Source of the DNA: Thamnaconus septentrionalis
Lineage: Eukaryota > Chordata > Actinopteri > Tetraodontiformes > Monacanthidae
DNA: 64,000 nt
Direction of reading: 5' to 3'
NCBI GenBank assembly: GCA_009823395.1
Contig: CM020511.1
Location: 13,231,501 to 13,295,500 of the forward strand
The position numbers and the translations under genes were made by a program. Every line of letters starts with the position of its first letter. The stretch's first letter is position 1. Positions 52,546 through 63,801 of the stretch are shown here, piece by piece. Below the pieces are notes generated by a model. It was not told where the DNA came from and searched no databases. It saw only the letters and a program-made list of their open reading frames with translations.

Positions 52546-53836
52546 CTGCAGGAGGGGAACATGTGTGAGTAACGTCCCATACTATTACACAGCGATGTGA
52601 TGACGTTCGTGCTGAAGGCCTGCTTTGCGTGTACTCAATCTGGCAAATGATTGCAGGAACCTTTACTAACACCATGTGACTGCGCCACCTCCAACTGTGT
52701 GTCCTTTATGGTCATGATGCACAAGAGCCTGAGTAACTGATGAGTCTTTTGAAATCAGCCCAGGATGCAAAAAAGAAAAGTGGCAAAAACTATAAACAGG
52801 TTTCAACCATTTTGCTTTATTAGTTACCTCTTCCTTTGGGAGTGATCTCGACCACCAGGTCCTCCACAGAGACAGGCTCCCAGCCTTTTTCTTTGATCAA
52901 CTCTACAAACAAGTACAAGTTATAGACTTACAGTAGTAAAAGGTAGATGGACTTCGACAGTGTTGAAATGTACATGCCAAATCACTGTCGTAAAGAATTG
53001 CAATTACCAATCCATTAAAACAACACCAGAACTCTTAAAACCTCTCCCCTTTACTGTAAATTCTTAATTTCCACCCTCTTAATGCCCCCCCCCCTTTGTG
53101 TTGTTTTATTCATTCCTTGGAACAGGGCCTAAACACATAATGATAATTTGTTATTCATTTTGCCAATGCTTAACATATAACCCTCATGTTATATCCGGAA
53201 GCCAAAAAGCTAAAGTGATTTGAGAAAAAAACAAACAAAAAAACAAAAAACAAGATAAAATGCATGCAGATTGTTTGGACAAAACCATGTTTGATTGTTT
53301 GATGTTTTGTTTAGAAAGTGTTTAAACCAACCAGGAGTGGTTTTACCTTTGCAATGAGCCTTCATCTGGTCCTTCCAACCACATTCGTTGAGCTTCACTC
53401 CCAGAAATTCTTTCAGTCTGTCAACATGAAAATACACGCGACAATGCAGCTGAAGTCTGTGTTAAAACTGACTTGAGTCATTTTTACGGTTTACATAAAT
53501 AGTGTGGTAAAAAAACACAAAACCCTTGCGATAATTACACAGTTACAGATTAACATGTTGTTTCAATATCATGTTAAGAATCACAATAATGTAGGGCAAC
53601 GCTTGTTTACAAGAAACACGTTTAAAAACATGAAGGCCTTTTTTTTGGTCTGGTCAATCGCATGTAAGTTTAATCAACTACTTGTTTAAGTAACATAAAA
53701 CACAATTGTTAAGGAACACAAACTTAGTGACTGTTCGATCAACAACTAGCTGTAGATTATTATCTCACCTCTCTCGTTCACCCATCTCTATCAGTTTCTG
53801 GTTCATTGTTGCCCTCATTCTGGACTCCCGGTTCAT
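52472..53836 (-). CDS. eny2: ENY2 transcription and mRNA export factor (four coding exons)
   Basis: ENY2 (yeast Sus1) is a small helical nuclear protein. It joins ATXN7L3 and USP22 in the SAGA deubiquitination module, which removes ubiquitin from histone H2B, and it binds GANP in the TREX-2 mRNA export complex at nuclear pores. Four minus-strand exons, 53836-53769, 53417-53347, 52902-52828 and 52545-52472, join in phase to 288 nt (95 codons plus TGA); all three introns (351, 444 and 282 bp) are GT-AG. Family landmarks read in order: [13 protein letters not shown] (residues 11-23), [14 protein letters not shown] (33-46), [12 protein letters not shown] (60-71) and [10 protein letters not shown] (74-83), ending FLAQHAN. 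Family length is about 96-101 residues, so the copy is nearly full length. The ATG chosen has A at -3 and matches the shorter vertebrate start; I saw no in-frame extension free of stops. Differences from the mammalian protein as I remember it include GVKL for RAKL, GWEPVSV for GLEHVTV and a C-terminus one residue shorter. Identity is secure; whether it is the main gene or a diverged paralogue is open. Confidence 0.95.
52828..52902 (-). other. eny2: eny2 coding exon 3
   Basis: The exon runs from a tttgtag acceptor to a gtaac donor and is 75 nt long. It encodes residues 47-71, including [18 protein letters not shown] and the divergent GWEPVSV stretch. A split G|CA alanine codon joins it to the last exon. 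Confidence 0.92.
53347..53417 (-). other. eny2: eny2 coding exon 2
   Basis: The exon runs from a gacag acceptor to a gtaaa donor and is 71 nt long. It encodes [20 protein letters not shown] followed by HCK, with split codons at both ends (AG|A before, G|AG after). The CGWKDQ-KAHCK segment is the most diagnostic ENY2 signature. The GV of LGVKL replaces the RA I remember in vertebrate ENY2. Confidence 0.93.
53769..53836 (-). other. eny2: eny2 coding exon 1
   Basis: This exon encodes residues 1-22 and two bases of codon 23 (AG|A, Arg). It ends before a gtgag donor. The segment [13 protein letters not shown] forms the start of the first ENY2 helix. An ATG-AAG-CCC-TAA mini ORF lies 11-22 bases upstream of the start codon (53847-53858) and would sit in the leader if the exon extends that far. 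Confidence 0.9.
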
Positions 53837-54085
53837 TTTTCTTTGATTAGGGCTTCATAAAAATTAAGCGTCTGACTTTCACAACTCTTGACATTTACTT
53901 ACACAGCAATAGAGTTAGGGCGTAACAAACGGCAAACTATTTTAAAAATAAATAGCCACGTGTAATTGTCTCTACGCCACACTGACTACTATAACCACTA
54001 AATATTATGGAGAAGAATTAAGCACATCAACAAATCGAGGGAGGCTGAGCATTGATATGTTATTTAGTTTTGTTTGTTTATTACC

Positions 54086-54150
54086 GCTGCATAAAAGCTT
54101 CCGTCGGGAAACAACGGGAGGTACGAAGGTTCCCACACCATTTCGAGTGT
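54086..54150 (-). promoter_or_regulatory. eny2: Candidate eny2 5' non-coding exon and promoter area
   Basis: On the minus strand a GCAGCG|gtaataaac junction at 54086/54085 looks like a splice donor. It is preceded by a short moderately GC-rich stretch that is less AT-rich than its surroundings. Vertebrate ENY2 has an upstream first exon, so this is a reasonable leader exon. No TATA box is evident, the right-hand boundary is a guess, and the matching acceptor is uncertain: agtcag ending at 53872 and gtgtaag ending at 53898 are the options. Confidence 0.3.
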
Positions 54151-56699
54151 GCAATTTCCATTTATGCCACAGGGTGGAAGTGTTGGTTAAAGCATTTTAA
54201 TGACGTCTGAACAAGCGTTAATCTGACTTTCGGTTTATTTTCTTATGTTCACCGTGGTTTGAAGTGAAAATCTACCAATAGCACACGGTGTAACACATTA
54301 AGTACTTGGTTTAGTTAGTCAGTTGCGTTTTCACGTACTAGGACTATGGTTTGGTTCTAGGCTGTTATGTTGTACAAAACATGTTTGCCAATTGTTCTCT
54401 TAATGACAGAAATTTACTGAAGGAATATATTGAGCCACTTAAGTAGAGCGAGTCAGAACCGTACTAAAAAAAAAAAAAAAAAAGTAGTAATGTGAAAAAT
54501 AAGGATAAAAACAATTACGCTAAAACTTGAGAAAGTCAGCATTGCATGTGTTTTCATTTAAAAACTGATCTTAGGGTGCATAAATCTGTTAAGTTCAAAA
54601 GAAGGTGAATCTGCAATGCAGACTGAACAAAGGTAGATTTATTTAACCTAAACTTGTTTAAAGGTTCAACAAGGAGTCAGTCCAAAAAAAGTGAGGGGCT
54701 GAAAAACAATGGCTGAGCAGGCTGTGGCAGAGGTGCTGTTGAACAGGTGGTGACCTCAGAGCTACTGAAAAACTGCCAACAGCTGGTTGATCAGACCAGG
54801 TTGAAATGCAGGTGAGTGGAACGCAATCAGTTGAATCAATGGCAGGTGAGTTGTGGAAGCAGGTGTAGCCGATAACGCTGATGACAACTTCATGTTTTGG
54901 TACTGCGGGTTGAACTGTATGGAGGCAACCTGCACAGACACAAGAAAGGAATTAAAAAAAAAAAAAAACAACAACTCTGCAATGAAAAGCTTGAATACAG
55001 GCCAGGAACCATCATGCATGTTTTTCCCTCATTCAAGTAAAATCTGAGAAGAACCACAAAAAGAAGAGAGCTAAATTTACTAACGAGAACAAACTGACAA
55101 AATATTTTTGAAGCAATATAGTTTACCTACACTTTGAAAAAAAATTATCTCTTTCGTGTTTTCTTGTTCCTTGCAGACATTGACACTGAGCTGACAGGAG
55201 GGTCACTCTAGAGCAGTATAAAATATCCGCTGTATATACAGACATTTTCTAAGTTCCCATCTAGTACAATCAAACTCTTTTTTGAATCAGTGCTGCAGTC
55301 AACCGAGACCTTCTCAACGAGTGCCCAGCAAGTGACATTTGAATGCCGCCGCTGTCATGGCTCACCTTGAGAATAAATCTCGGTTGCACTGATCAATAAG
55401 GTAAGACTATTGAGACAGTTGTGTCCTTTTATATTTAAATTCAGCTCCTCATAGGACCTGGAATGGGAAAATGATAGAATCTTGAAAGAGTTATGTTTCT
55501 TAAAAATCAAAACATTACCTGTCTAAACCATAGCTGTAAATTTCAAGAAATGAAAGGACCATTTCAAAATTATTATAACTAATTTCAAAACAGACAAATA
55601 GAGCAAAATTGTGATGATGTCATGATTTTTTTTAAATGAGGAGAAACAGGTTAGGAAGGTAGATAGGTTTAATTCACCATCCATCTGAAATACTATCAGA
55701 CCAACAAAGGAGTGACTATAGGTTCAATATTTGTTCTGTATTTTCATAATGATCTTAACTGGAATGCTGAAAAGCCATGCTGGGGTCATTACCATTGTTC
55801 TGGACTCGCAAGTGTACTAAGCACAACAACTAATGTAACAACTTAGTTAAAGCATGGGATTGGGCACATAAAATACAAAGTAACAACCAACAGCAGCCAT
55901 ATTCATTAAAGTCTGAACAAAAGAAATGTCACCTAGTAATAATGAATATCAGGTTTAATTCCTAACTAGAATAGTCACGTTTCTGTTTGTGATTATTACA
56001 TCCAGTTAAGAGTTATAGTTTAAATAAAACTAAAAATGTTTCTCAGAGATGCACATCAGAGACTCTTCCCTAAGTGTTTTTTTTTTTATTACCACTGTTC
56101 CAACGCGGATGTGGTTACTTGTCAGTCTCAAATAAAATAGAATAGTGAGGCCAGAGCGAGTGTGACACCCACTGACCAGGAGGTATAAATGCTGTCTATA
56201 TTACTTCAACTAAAAATCTAATAAAAGATATATTCTAATGATCAAAGATGCCAGACTTACAATGTATGTGTCTCAAATTACACGTTTTTTAAATGTATCT
56301 TTATTAACCCATCTGCCATGTCTATCCAAACTGCAGGGTGTAGGTCAGAAACAGAGGATATTAAAGTCTACAGATTCCAGACCGAAGATCAGATAGGAAA
56401 TAAGTTAATTCCTAGATTTTGAGAAAACCAGACTTTTGATCTGATCAGTCAAAGGAGGGAAGTGGGTATAGAAAACGTATGGACTGGAATACTCAGCCAT
56501 TCACTAAAAACCCTTTCTTCCCCATTGTAATGCATTGAGGAGCTGCCCATTTGTGCGTGCATGTGTTTAGGTTATCTATCTTTGTGAACAAACCTAAAAT
56601 CACACTCCAAGCTACTGTTACGCATAATTAAAACTTTCAACATAATTTCTTGGGAACTCCCAAATTCCAAAAGCCAACCCTTCTTTTAAAAATAAGCCG
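54151..56699. other. Region upstream of eny2: no gene seen
   Basis: AT-rich DNA with poly-A near 54467 and 54954. I looked for the divergent neighbour expected from mammals (NUDCD1) on the plus strand and did not recognise its first exon. Confidence 0.5.
54467..54483 (+). repeat. Poly-A tract of 17
   Basis: Seventeen consecutive A upstream of eny2. Confidence 0.95.
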
Positions 56700-57460
56700 G
56701 TGACATGGCCACCACTCCAGTTCTGCACACTTGCTCCTTAATTAATCACTTCTCCTCCTCCATGGTGCTTCACAAGACTAATTGCCTCTGTTTCCTTTGC
56801 TTCCCCCCAAATTCTAGCAGGGTCACATTCGACTGCAACTCTCTGCTGCACGGAGAGGCCTGAATGGGGAGAAAACTTGTCTGATTAAATGAATGAGGCT
56901 GAGAAGCGAGGGAGCTCCTTCCTTCCTGGAGCCTTGTTCAGAATGAAATTCAGAAACATGCGTGTTCATGTTCAAGTGGGAGACCTTACAGATAACCTCA
57001 AGACAGACTGATTGACGCCCCTGCCTGCTCTGGCCAGAGTAATGGCCTTCTATGAGCAAAGGTCTACATGACACAGTCTACGTGAGAAAATGTGTGTGTG
57101 AGCGCGCCCGCGTGTGTGTGTGTGGCCTTAATTATCTGCCTCTCCTGACAGCTGCTCGGCAAGACGCATGGAGCGAAAGGTTAGACGAGGAGTTTTATTG
57201 CTGCAGCCCATCGTTTCGGCAGCCCAGATGTAATCACAGTTTGTTTATACCTCCATTTAGTGAAGTGGATGTGCTCGAGCAGACATGCCTGAGGGCCGTG
57301 AGGGGTGCAACAAGGTGTGTGAAGAAATTCCCACCCACTTTGGGCTTTCCTGACTCCTCTTATCGGCTCCGCTTCGCTCCTCTGCCAAAATTGCCGGTCT
57401 TTGCTTATTACCGTGCTTATCTTGCCAGGGCAGCCATAGGCAGGCAGTAGAAAGTTGCAG
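56700..57460. promoter_or_regulatory. Candidate conserved non-coding block upstream of eny2
   Basis: A 750-base moderately GC-rich island in AT-rich DNA with ctccttaattaatcacttc, gtctgattaaatgaatgagg and ggccttaattatctgcc. A 132-codon plus-strand frame overlaps it, but it runs through a TG repeat and shows no domain. I read it as regulatory rather than coding. Confidence 0.3.
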
Positions 57461-58020
57461 CGGAGACGTGTTGCGCTCCCAGCAGGGCAGCAATCCACAG
57501 GGAGGTTCATTTTACGGGCTTTTTCTATAACTAGGTAACCGTGATCCATGAGGTGATGCAAAATGCTGGTGTTATTTTCCAGACCAGCAGGAGGTCCTTT
57601 GCCTTGAAACTGAGGCTGCGGGGTTCGGAGGTGGAGGAAGGTGTTTTGAAAATTACAACACCTTAAGAACAAAGGGTTGATTTTACTCCAGTGAGCACAT
57701 TAAATTGACTGTATTTTTTGTTTTGTTTTGTTTTTTTTAGTGGCTTTTTTCGTAAAGCTCCACAGCCCCAGCTGCACTCAAAGTCAATTCTTTGTTCTGA
57801 TATGCTAGTAATAGTTCTGCCACTCTTCATTCCTTGGTTAGCTGTGAAAGGTCTCGCAAGATGCAGCTGAGATAGATACATTAGGGAGTGGGGTGGGGGA
57901 CCACATGCACTCGCACAATAATAACAGTTTCGCAAATTAGCACGTACATACGAATGCCACGCATTCACGTCAAGAGCGCAGCACAGCAAAAAGTGAGCTG
58001 CTGCCTTCCAATGGGAACAC

Positions 58021-58219
58021 GTCTACACGAGGAGGATACTACGAAGAAGGAGGAGGAGGATACTAAAAAGAAGGATCAGGAAGAGGGGAGGAGGAGAATA
58101 CTACGAAGAAGAAGCAGGAGCAGCCGGCTCTTGTTCTGGGCTACTAGGAAGGAGGAGGATGAGGAGGAGGATACTGCGAAGGCGGAGGATACTAGGAAGA
58201 AGGAGGAGGAGGAGGAGTA
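58021..58219 (+). repeat. Purine-rich degenerate repeat (GAGGATACTA units)
   Basis: Units of gaggaggatactacgaaga and shortened variants recur about seven times with intervening gga/gaa triplets. The 110-codon frame through it reads as Glu/Lys/Asp-rich low complexity and has no support as a gene. Confidence 0.8.
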
Positions 58220-61200
58220 AGCAGTAATTATATTTTGCAAAGACACGTTTCAAATGTGACGTCAAATAGCCTTTTCTAGGCAGAAGAAGGAGAGGAAAAA
58301 GAGTGCCACCGCGGCCCCTTATCTTTTGCGTGTCATGCATTGCTCATATATTCACTTTCCGCTGAGAGATTACCCATCAGCGGCCATTTAAAAGTTTTCA
58401 ATGAAAAACTTGTCTTCTCCCCGGAATTATGAGCCAATCCCTTTCCTGGCCGCAGAGCCTCCAGTGTCACCCAAGTCGGGATTGAATGATCATTCCCACT
58501 CACCATCTGTGTCCTTGTCCACATTCTGCCAAACCGAAAAGGCTTTCGGGAGACGGCCATTTCACGCTGTTCGTGCCTCTCCGCCTCAAGGCCTTTCGAA
58601 CACGCCTCACTAAAAAGCTGAGAAGATTTGCCGTCAACACTTTTTTTTTTAATGGTGCCGCTAAATTGCCATTGTGGCAGTCGCAGCGTTACAACAACTG
58701 CAGCGGCGAGAATCGATGGCTGCGGAGGCCGTCTCAGTACAGTGGACTCCATCAAGGCACCCCTCGGAAGTGATTCCAGCTTTATGGCACGGTACATTAT
58801 TCTGCTGGAAGCATCCATTAGAAGATGGTCATAAAAGGAAGGACTTGGTCAGCAGTAAGGATGTGGCGTTTAAATGGTATTCAATTGGTAAATGTGTGCC
58901 AAGAACATAGCCCTCACACATTTACACATCCAGCATCAGTCTTTAGATGTACTCATCTAAGCAGTAATGGACTTGGGCTTGGTATGTTGATAAACAACCA
59001 ACATGTACAGAAGTCCCTGACAAGTACCTGAAACTTCCTCTGCTCATACTTCAGAGAAGGGAAAGAAAACACTTGTCATTCCAAAACTGACTGACTACAC
59101 TGATGCAGCGGCAATTTCACTTCAGGACTTTTCCACTGATGATTGTTTTCATTCTAAATTAATAAAATCTGCTGATCCATGCAAAAACTTTTTCTGTCGA
59201 CTGTGCCGGCTGCTTGTCAGATCAACCAATCAATTGCCGCACTCGGCTCCCAGTTGAGTATCGCCATGACAAATGTTTCCATACGCTTATCTAAATTCCC
59301 AGTTTCTAATTTGTGCATGCATTAAAAATAATCAGATAATGGCCTTTTTTCTTTTATTATTTGTTTCCATTGATCAAATTACCTAAAAAAATGGAAACAT
59401 CTTCTGCCGAGTACACATCCCACAAACTGTATAGTTTATCATGGCACATTTTCCTATCAGACAGTCTTTGCTCGTCTAATGAGATGCATATTATCCCTGC
59501 TAGAATGACATGAAGGCCAACTTAAACTCCGTAGTTTGATTTTCACATTTCTTGATCTCTTCTGTACGCACTCACTCTGGTTTCAGACCAGAACACTGTG
59601 ACTGCAGCACTCTGGTTTAGTCAGGTTTAAAAATGGAACCCATCCATCATCCTGTACCTGGTATGGAAGGCTGGTCAGCAGTTTCAATGAAGCCCCACGG
59701 CATCAGTGATACACTGTTCATGGTGAGTCATCTGGTATACCATACTGCTGTACAAAGTGGACATTCAATGAAGGCTAAGCATATGCTAAATGCTTATCTA
59801 TACCTGTGATCTTTGTTGCATGGAAACCAATTATATCCTTGGTTGCTGTGCAGATGGGTCGGGCAGGATTTAGACGCTGTGGCGTCTGAATAGAAGGAAG
59901 AGTTGAGCAAAGTTGCAGAAGAGCAGGGCGTGAACAACAAAAGGCTCCAAAGCCATGAATCACTTAGGATCCATGAGGACAAATAGGTTGAGTGGGAGAG
60001 TGTTGACCTGCTTTTCTGTCAGGCAGCATGTGAGTTGATGACTTGATTAGTGGAGGACCTGGTTGGCTCTGCCCAACTCGAAGCCCTCCAGGCGGGACAT
60101 ACAAAGAGGCACAGGCGGCGGAGAGAGAATTTTGCACACTGCGCAACATGACATGGAACAACTACCACACATCTCATCAGCCTCTGACAAAGGCGGCAAA
60201 CAACTCTCCCACCCACAGAGCTAAAGTGTGTCGGCGCAAGTTTGCTCGGAAACGGAAGAACAGTCAGGAACCATTGAGAGCAGCATGACGTCAATGTCTT
60301 TAGTATTACTAAGATGCAATTTTTGTCTGGATTGGTTGATAAACACAGATGGTCTGTGATGGGCTGCAACCAACTTTTCCCACACAGCTATTTTTGCCAA
60401 CTTTCATTCAGAAAAATAAAAGGACGCCTCCCGCAGTGCTCGGGGCCATGACCATCACAGGCTCGCCAGCAGTGGTGAATCATAACTTCAAACAGGGTTT
60501 CAAAAAAGGATATGGTTCACATAATAACTGTTTTGTTCCCAATAGACATTAGAAATACGATGAATGCTTAAATTGGATTGAAATCTTTTAATTTAACATA
60601 TTTGTACACAACAATCAATAAAGTCCCTTAAAATTTTGTATTTTAAGGGAAGGTTGGCAACTCTACCAACAGCATATTGTTGTTCAACATACTTTGTCTC
60701 TTAGTTGTTGGCCAGTTGCTCTCATCAGTTCTGTTCCTTCTTCCTAGTTCCAACCTTTATCCATCGATCCAGTCATTTTCTTTCACCACATCACCTGCAT
60801 TCAGGGTGGTAGGTAGCCGACACTAGTTACTGAAAGGCAAAGGGCCCACTGATTGTTAGCGGTTGGTAATTGACTAGAACTAAAGAAGCCTCACTGATGA
60901 ACGATGAAAGGTCTTCATGTCATCAAAACAGAGACTGGAAGACTGATGACCAGGACGATGGACAACAGGCAGATGTAATTGATCAATTTTTAGGTGGTGG
61001 AAGGAAGCCAGAGAACATGAAGGTAACCAACATCGGACTCCACACTGAGGCTTCTGAGCCAGACTTGAATATGAAACCACCTTCTTGCACTTCCCTGTGG
61101 CAGATTTTTTTTTCTCATATCTCCAAAAAATCCTGAACAACAATGTTAATGTAATATCCCCTCACGTGTTCCCTGTCTTTCAAAACATTTTTGCTGGCCC

Positions 61201-61849
61201 ATAAACTCATATGACCTCCTCTTCTGTTTTTTCTTATGTTTTCGTCTCTAGTCATTTCCAACGGCGGAAGCATTTTCTCTTGATTTGCAACAGCCGGTCT
61301 CTTTTCTTGGTCTCCCATATCCTCTTCTCCATTATTGCATGGAACAGAATCCCAAACACTCAGCAGCTAAATTAAAAAACAAACAAACAAAAAAGCCACT
61401 GGACTGCCACAGCTGCTTCTTCACCTTTGATGGCCTGCCTCGCTGAGGAGCTGGAGGGAAGTGGAGAGGAGGAGAAGGTGGCCCGAGCGCCACCATCACT
61501 CATTCTTTCCTTCATGTCCATGTTAGTGGGAGCCTAGTGCTCTGTGGGCTCCCTGACTTCATTATCTGGAAGGCCAAGCCGGGCTTGATAAATGGTCCAC
61601 TTGGTGGGAAACATCTATCACCTTACTCACAATTTAAACGCGCACATTTATGGAGCCTGGATAAACACGACAAATGGACCTGCACGCGCACTGAACTGAC
61701 AACGGGCGTGCGGCGTACGCGTGTTTCAGTGCAAACGACCTGGCAAAGTTAAAGTGAATAATAATAGGAAAAAAAAACAAAGCCATGTGGTGCTTTGTCA
61801 CAGTAGTTTTGCCGAGCTGACTGTTTTAGGGGAGATAGACACAGCAATC
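58220..61849. other. Intergenic: no gene seen
   Basis: 58340-58780 and 61430-61640 are ordered, moderately GC-rich and enhancer-like. A perfect 11 bp hairpin lies at 60624-60650. A weak L2-like 'tccatcgatccagtcatttt' tail may be present near 60762. No coding gene was recognised; a 161-codon minus frame (58333-58818) lacks domain support. Confidence 0.5.
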
Positions 61850-62215
61850 ATGCTGTCAGAGATGAAGAGGCTGAGATGCAATGTCACATCCCAGTGCTCA
61901 TCATCACGCCGCTGAACTTGAGGGACTAATGATTCACCAGCGGCAGAGAGCAGGAGTGAAAAATAAGAATCAGTCGCATCGCCGATCATCCTTCAAGTGT
62001 GCTCGAGCTTTTTCATGTCGGCCGAATGTGCTTAACCAACCAAGAATGCCTCGTATTTCAGTGCCCATCCGCTTTGTCTTTTCAGTGTGTGTGTCCCTTG
62101 CTTGGTGTAGAAAAGAGGTTTCGAACGCCAGCTGTATTTCCTCTATAATTATGATAAAATTCATCTGTAATTATGCTGCCGAGCAGGCCAATTTTAAATA
62201 TCTTGGCAAGGTCAG
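61850..62215. promoter_or_regulatory. Candidate conserved non-coding block
   Basis: Contains gggactaatgattcaccagc, cctctataattatgataaa, atctgtaattatgctgcc and attttaaatatcttggc. Two TAATTATG words 24 bases apart are striking. Overlapping short frames lack coding features. Confidence 0.33.
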
Positions 62216-63420
62216 AAAAAAATCACAAAAAGTGTAATTATAGGGATTTCATGGTCATTTTATTTCTATGGACATCATACAGATGCAGGTGCTTGGTCAG
62301 AACTGACCTGGATTAGAATAAGCTTTTTTTTCATTTTATTTTCAAATCAAAGGAAGTAAACAACAACACAGTTCGGTGCTGAAAACCAAAAATACATAGG
62401 ACAACACATGCTGCTCAGCCAACAAAAGAGAGGTGAATACAACAGATCTGTCCCTCTCAGAACTCTACCAGCGATCCCATTATCAAGTGACACATCATTT
62501 CCAAAAGAATACAAAGCAAAAAAAAAAAATATCTACAAACCGGTGGCCATTACTCCATAACCCTCCCTAACCCTTACAAACACCACAGGCAACCATCGCA
62601 ACACTGCAACCAGCTATCAAACAGAGCTATCTCCTCTGCACAGGATGTGTCCAACGTTTATATTTCTCCTTCTTGATTGCAAACCAGCACCAGGTTCTCC
62701 AATTACAGGCTTACCAGTCAGGCTGCTCTCCAGAGCAGGAAGGCAGGTGTCAAAAATGAGATTGTTGCTGGATAGAAGTCATCCCACACTAAACTGGAAA
62801 GGAAAATATGGAGAAGAAAGGGATGGCGGGAAAGCAGGGTGTGGGGGCTAATGCATCCATTTATCCATTCATCCGCTTTATAGATCTGAACTTTGGTCAG
62901 CTTTTACTTCAATTCAGAGCTCACTGCTTCTCAGTCCTGCCCACAACATCTTTACACCTGCCAACCTTGGATCCATCCAGGCCACATAGACCTTAATGAA
63001 AGCACAAGGCAGAGTGCAAAAATGATGTTCTGAACGAAAAGTATGGAGCATTGTACCAATTCACAACATTCATCCTTGGTAACAAGTTTAATGATTGCAG
63101 CCTGTTTGTTCAGCAGTTACGACAGCGCCTGCGGGAATTGACTGAGATCAAAACCCAAAGGGCTTAAGGTCAAAATCACTGAATGAAAATACAGGATCAT
63201 CTAATTACCACATTCAGTATGCATGTTGCTCTCCTGCTTGAGTGAATCAAAACTTTGTTCCCATATTTGTTTGTGGTGTCGTCTGTGGCCCATAATTTTC
63301 CATGCTGAATAAAATATACCTCCACATTACCTCCGCTATTTTTTTTAAAGATTTGCACCCTGGATGCAGTTTTGCTGGCTATGTTAATATGCAGCTGGCT
63401 TTAAAATAAAAATCATTTTA

Positions 63421-63801
63421 CAGGTACTACCCAGAAAATTAGAATATCCTGAAAAGGTTGTTGTATTTCTGCAATTCAACTTAAAAGGTGAATTTGACAT
63501 ATTGTATAAACGAATAATATGCAAATCAATATATTTGAAATTTTTATTTCTTTGGATTTTGCTAATCAGGTCTTGCAACTTAAAAAAAAAACTCAAATTC
63601 AAAAACTCAGAAAATTAGTTTGTGGGTTTGTGGTTTTAATTAACTGAAATTTTTAATCAGCAAAGTTACAACAAGGAACTGCTTGATATATGTCAATTTG
63701 TGTGTAATGGCTCAATAAAATTAGTTGCTTTCATCTTTAATGTTAAATTGCCAAAATAATTTTTTTTTTACTTGATATTCTAATTTTTCGGGTTGTACCT
63801 G
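63421..63801. mobile_element. Tc1/mariner-like miniature element flanked by TA
   Basis: The element starts caggtactacccagaaaatt and ends with the near inverse aatttttcgggttgtacctg. The dinucleotide TA abuts both ends (63419-63420 and 63802-63803), the duplication expected for Tc1/mariner insertion. The ~28 bp ends share 'agaaaattagaatatc'/'gatattctaattttt', known to me from an abundant fish non-autonomous family. The 381 bp body has no transposase; its inside has a further 'cagaaaattag' copy near 63608. Confidence 0.85.

Noticed and set aside
58333..58818. 161-codon minus-strand frame
   Set aside because: No domain, and four overlapping frames of similar quality exist on the plus strand.
62845..62990. 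Possible L2-type LINE tail (ccatttatccattcatccgc)
   Set aside because: Only the simple-repeat tail agrees; the diagnostic words of the L2 3' end are missing.
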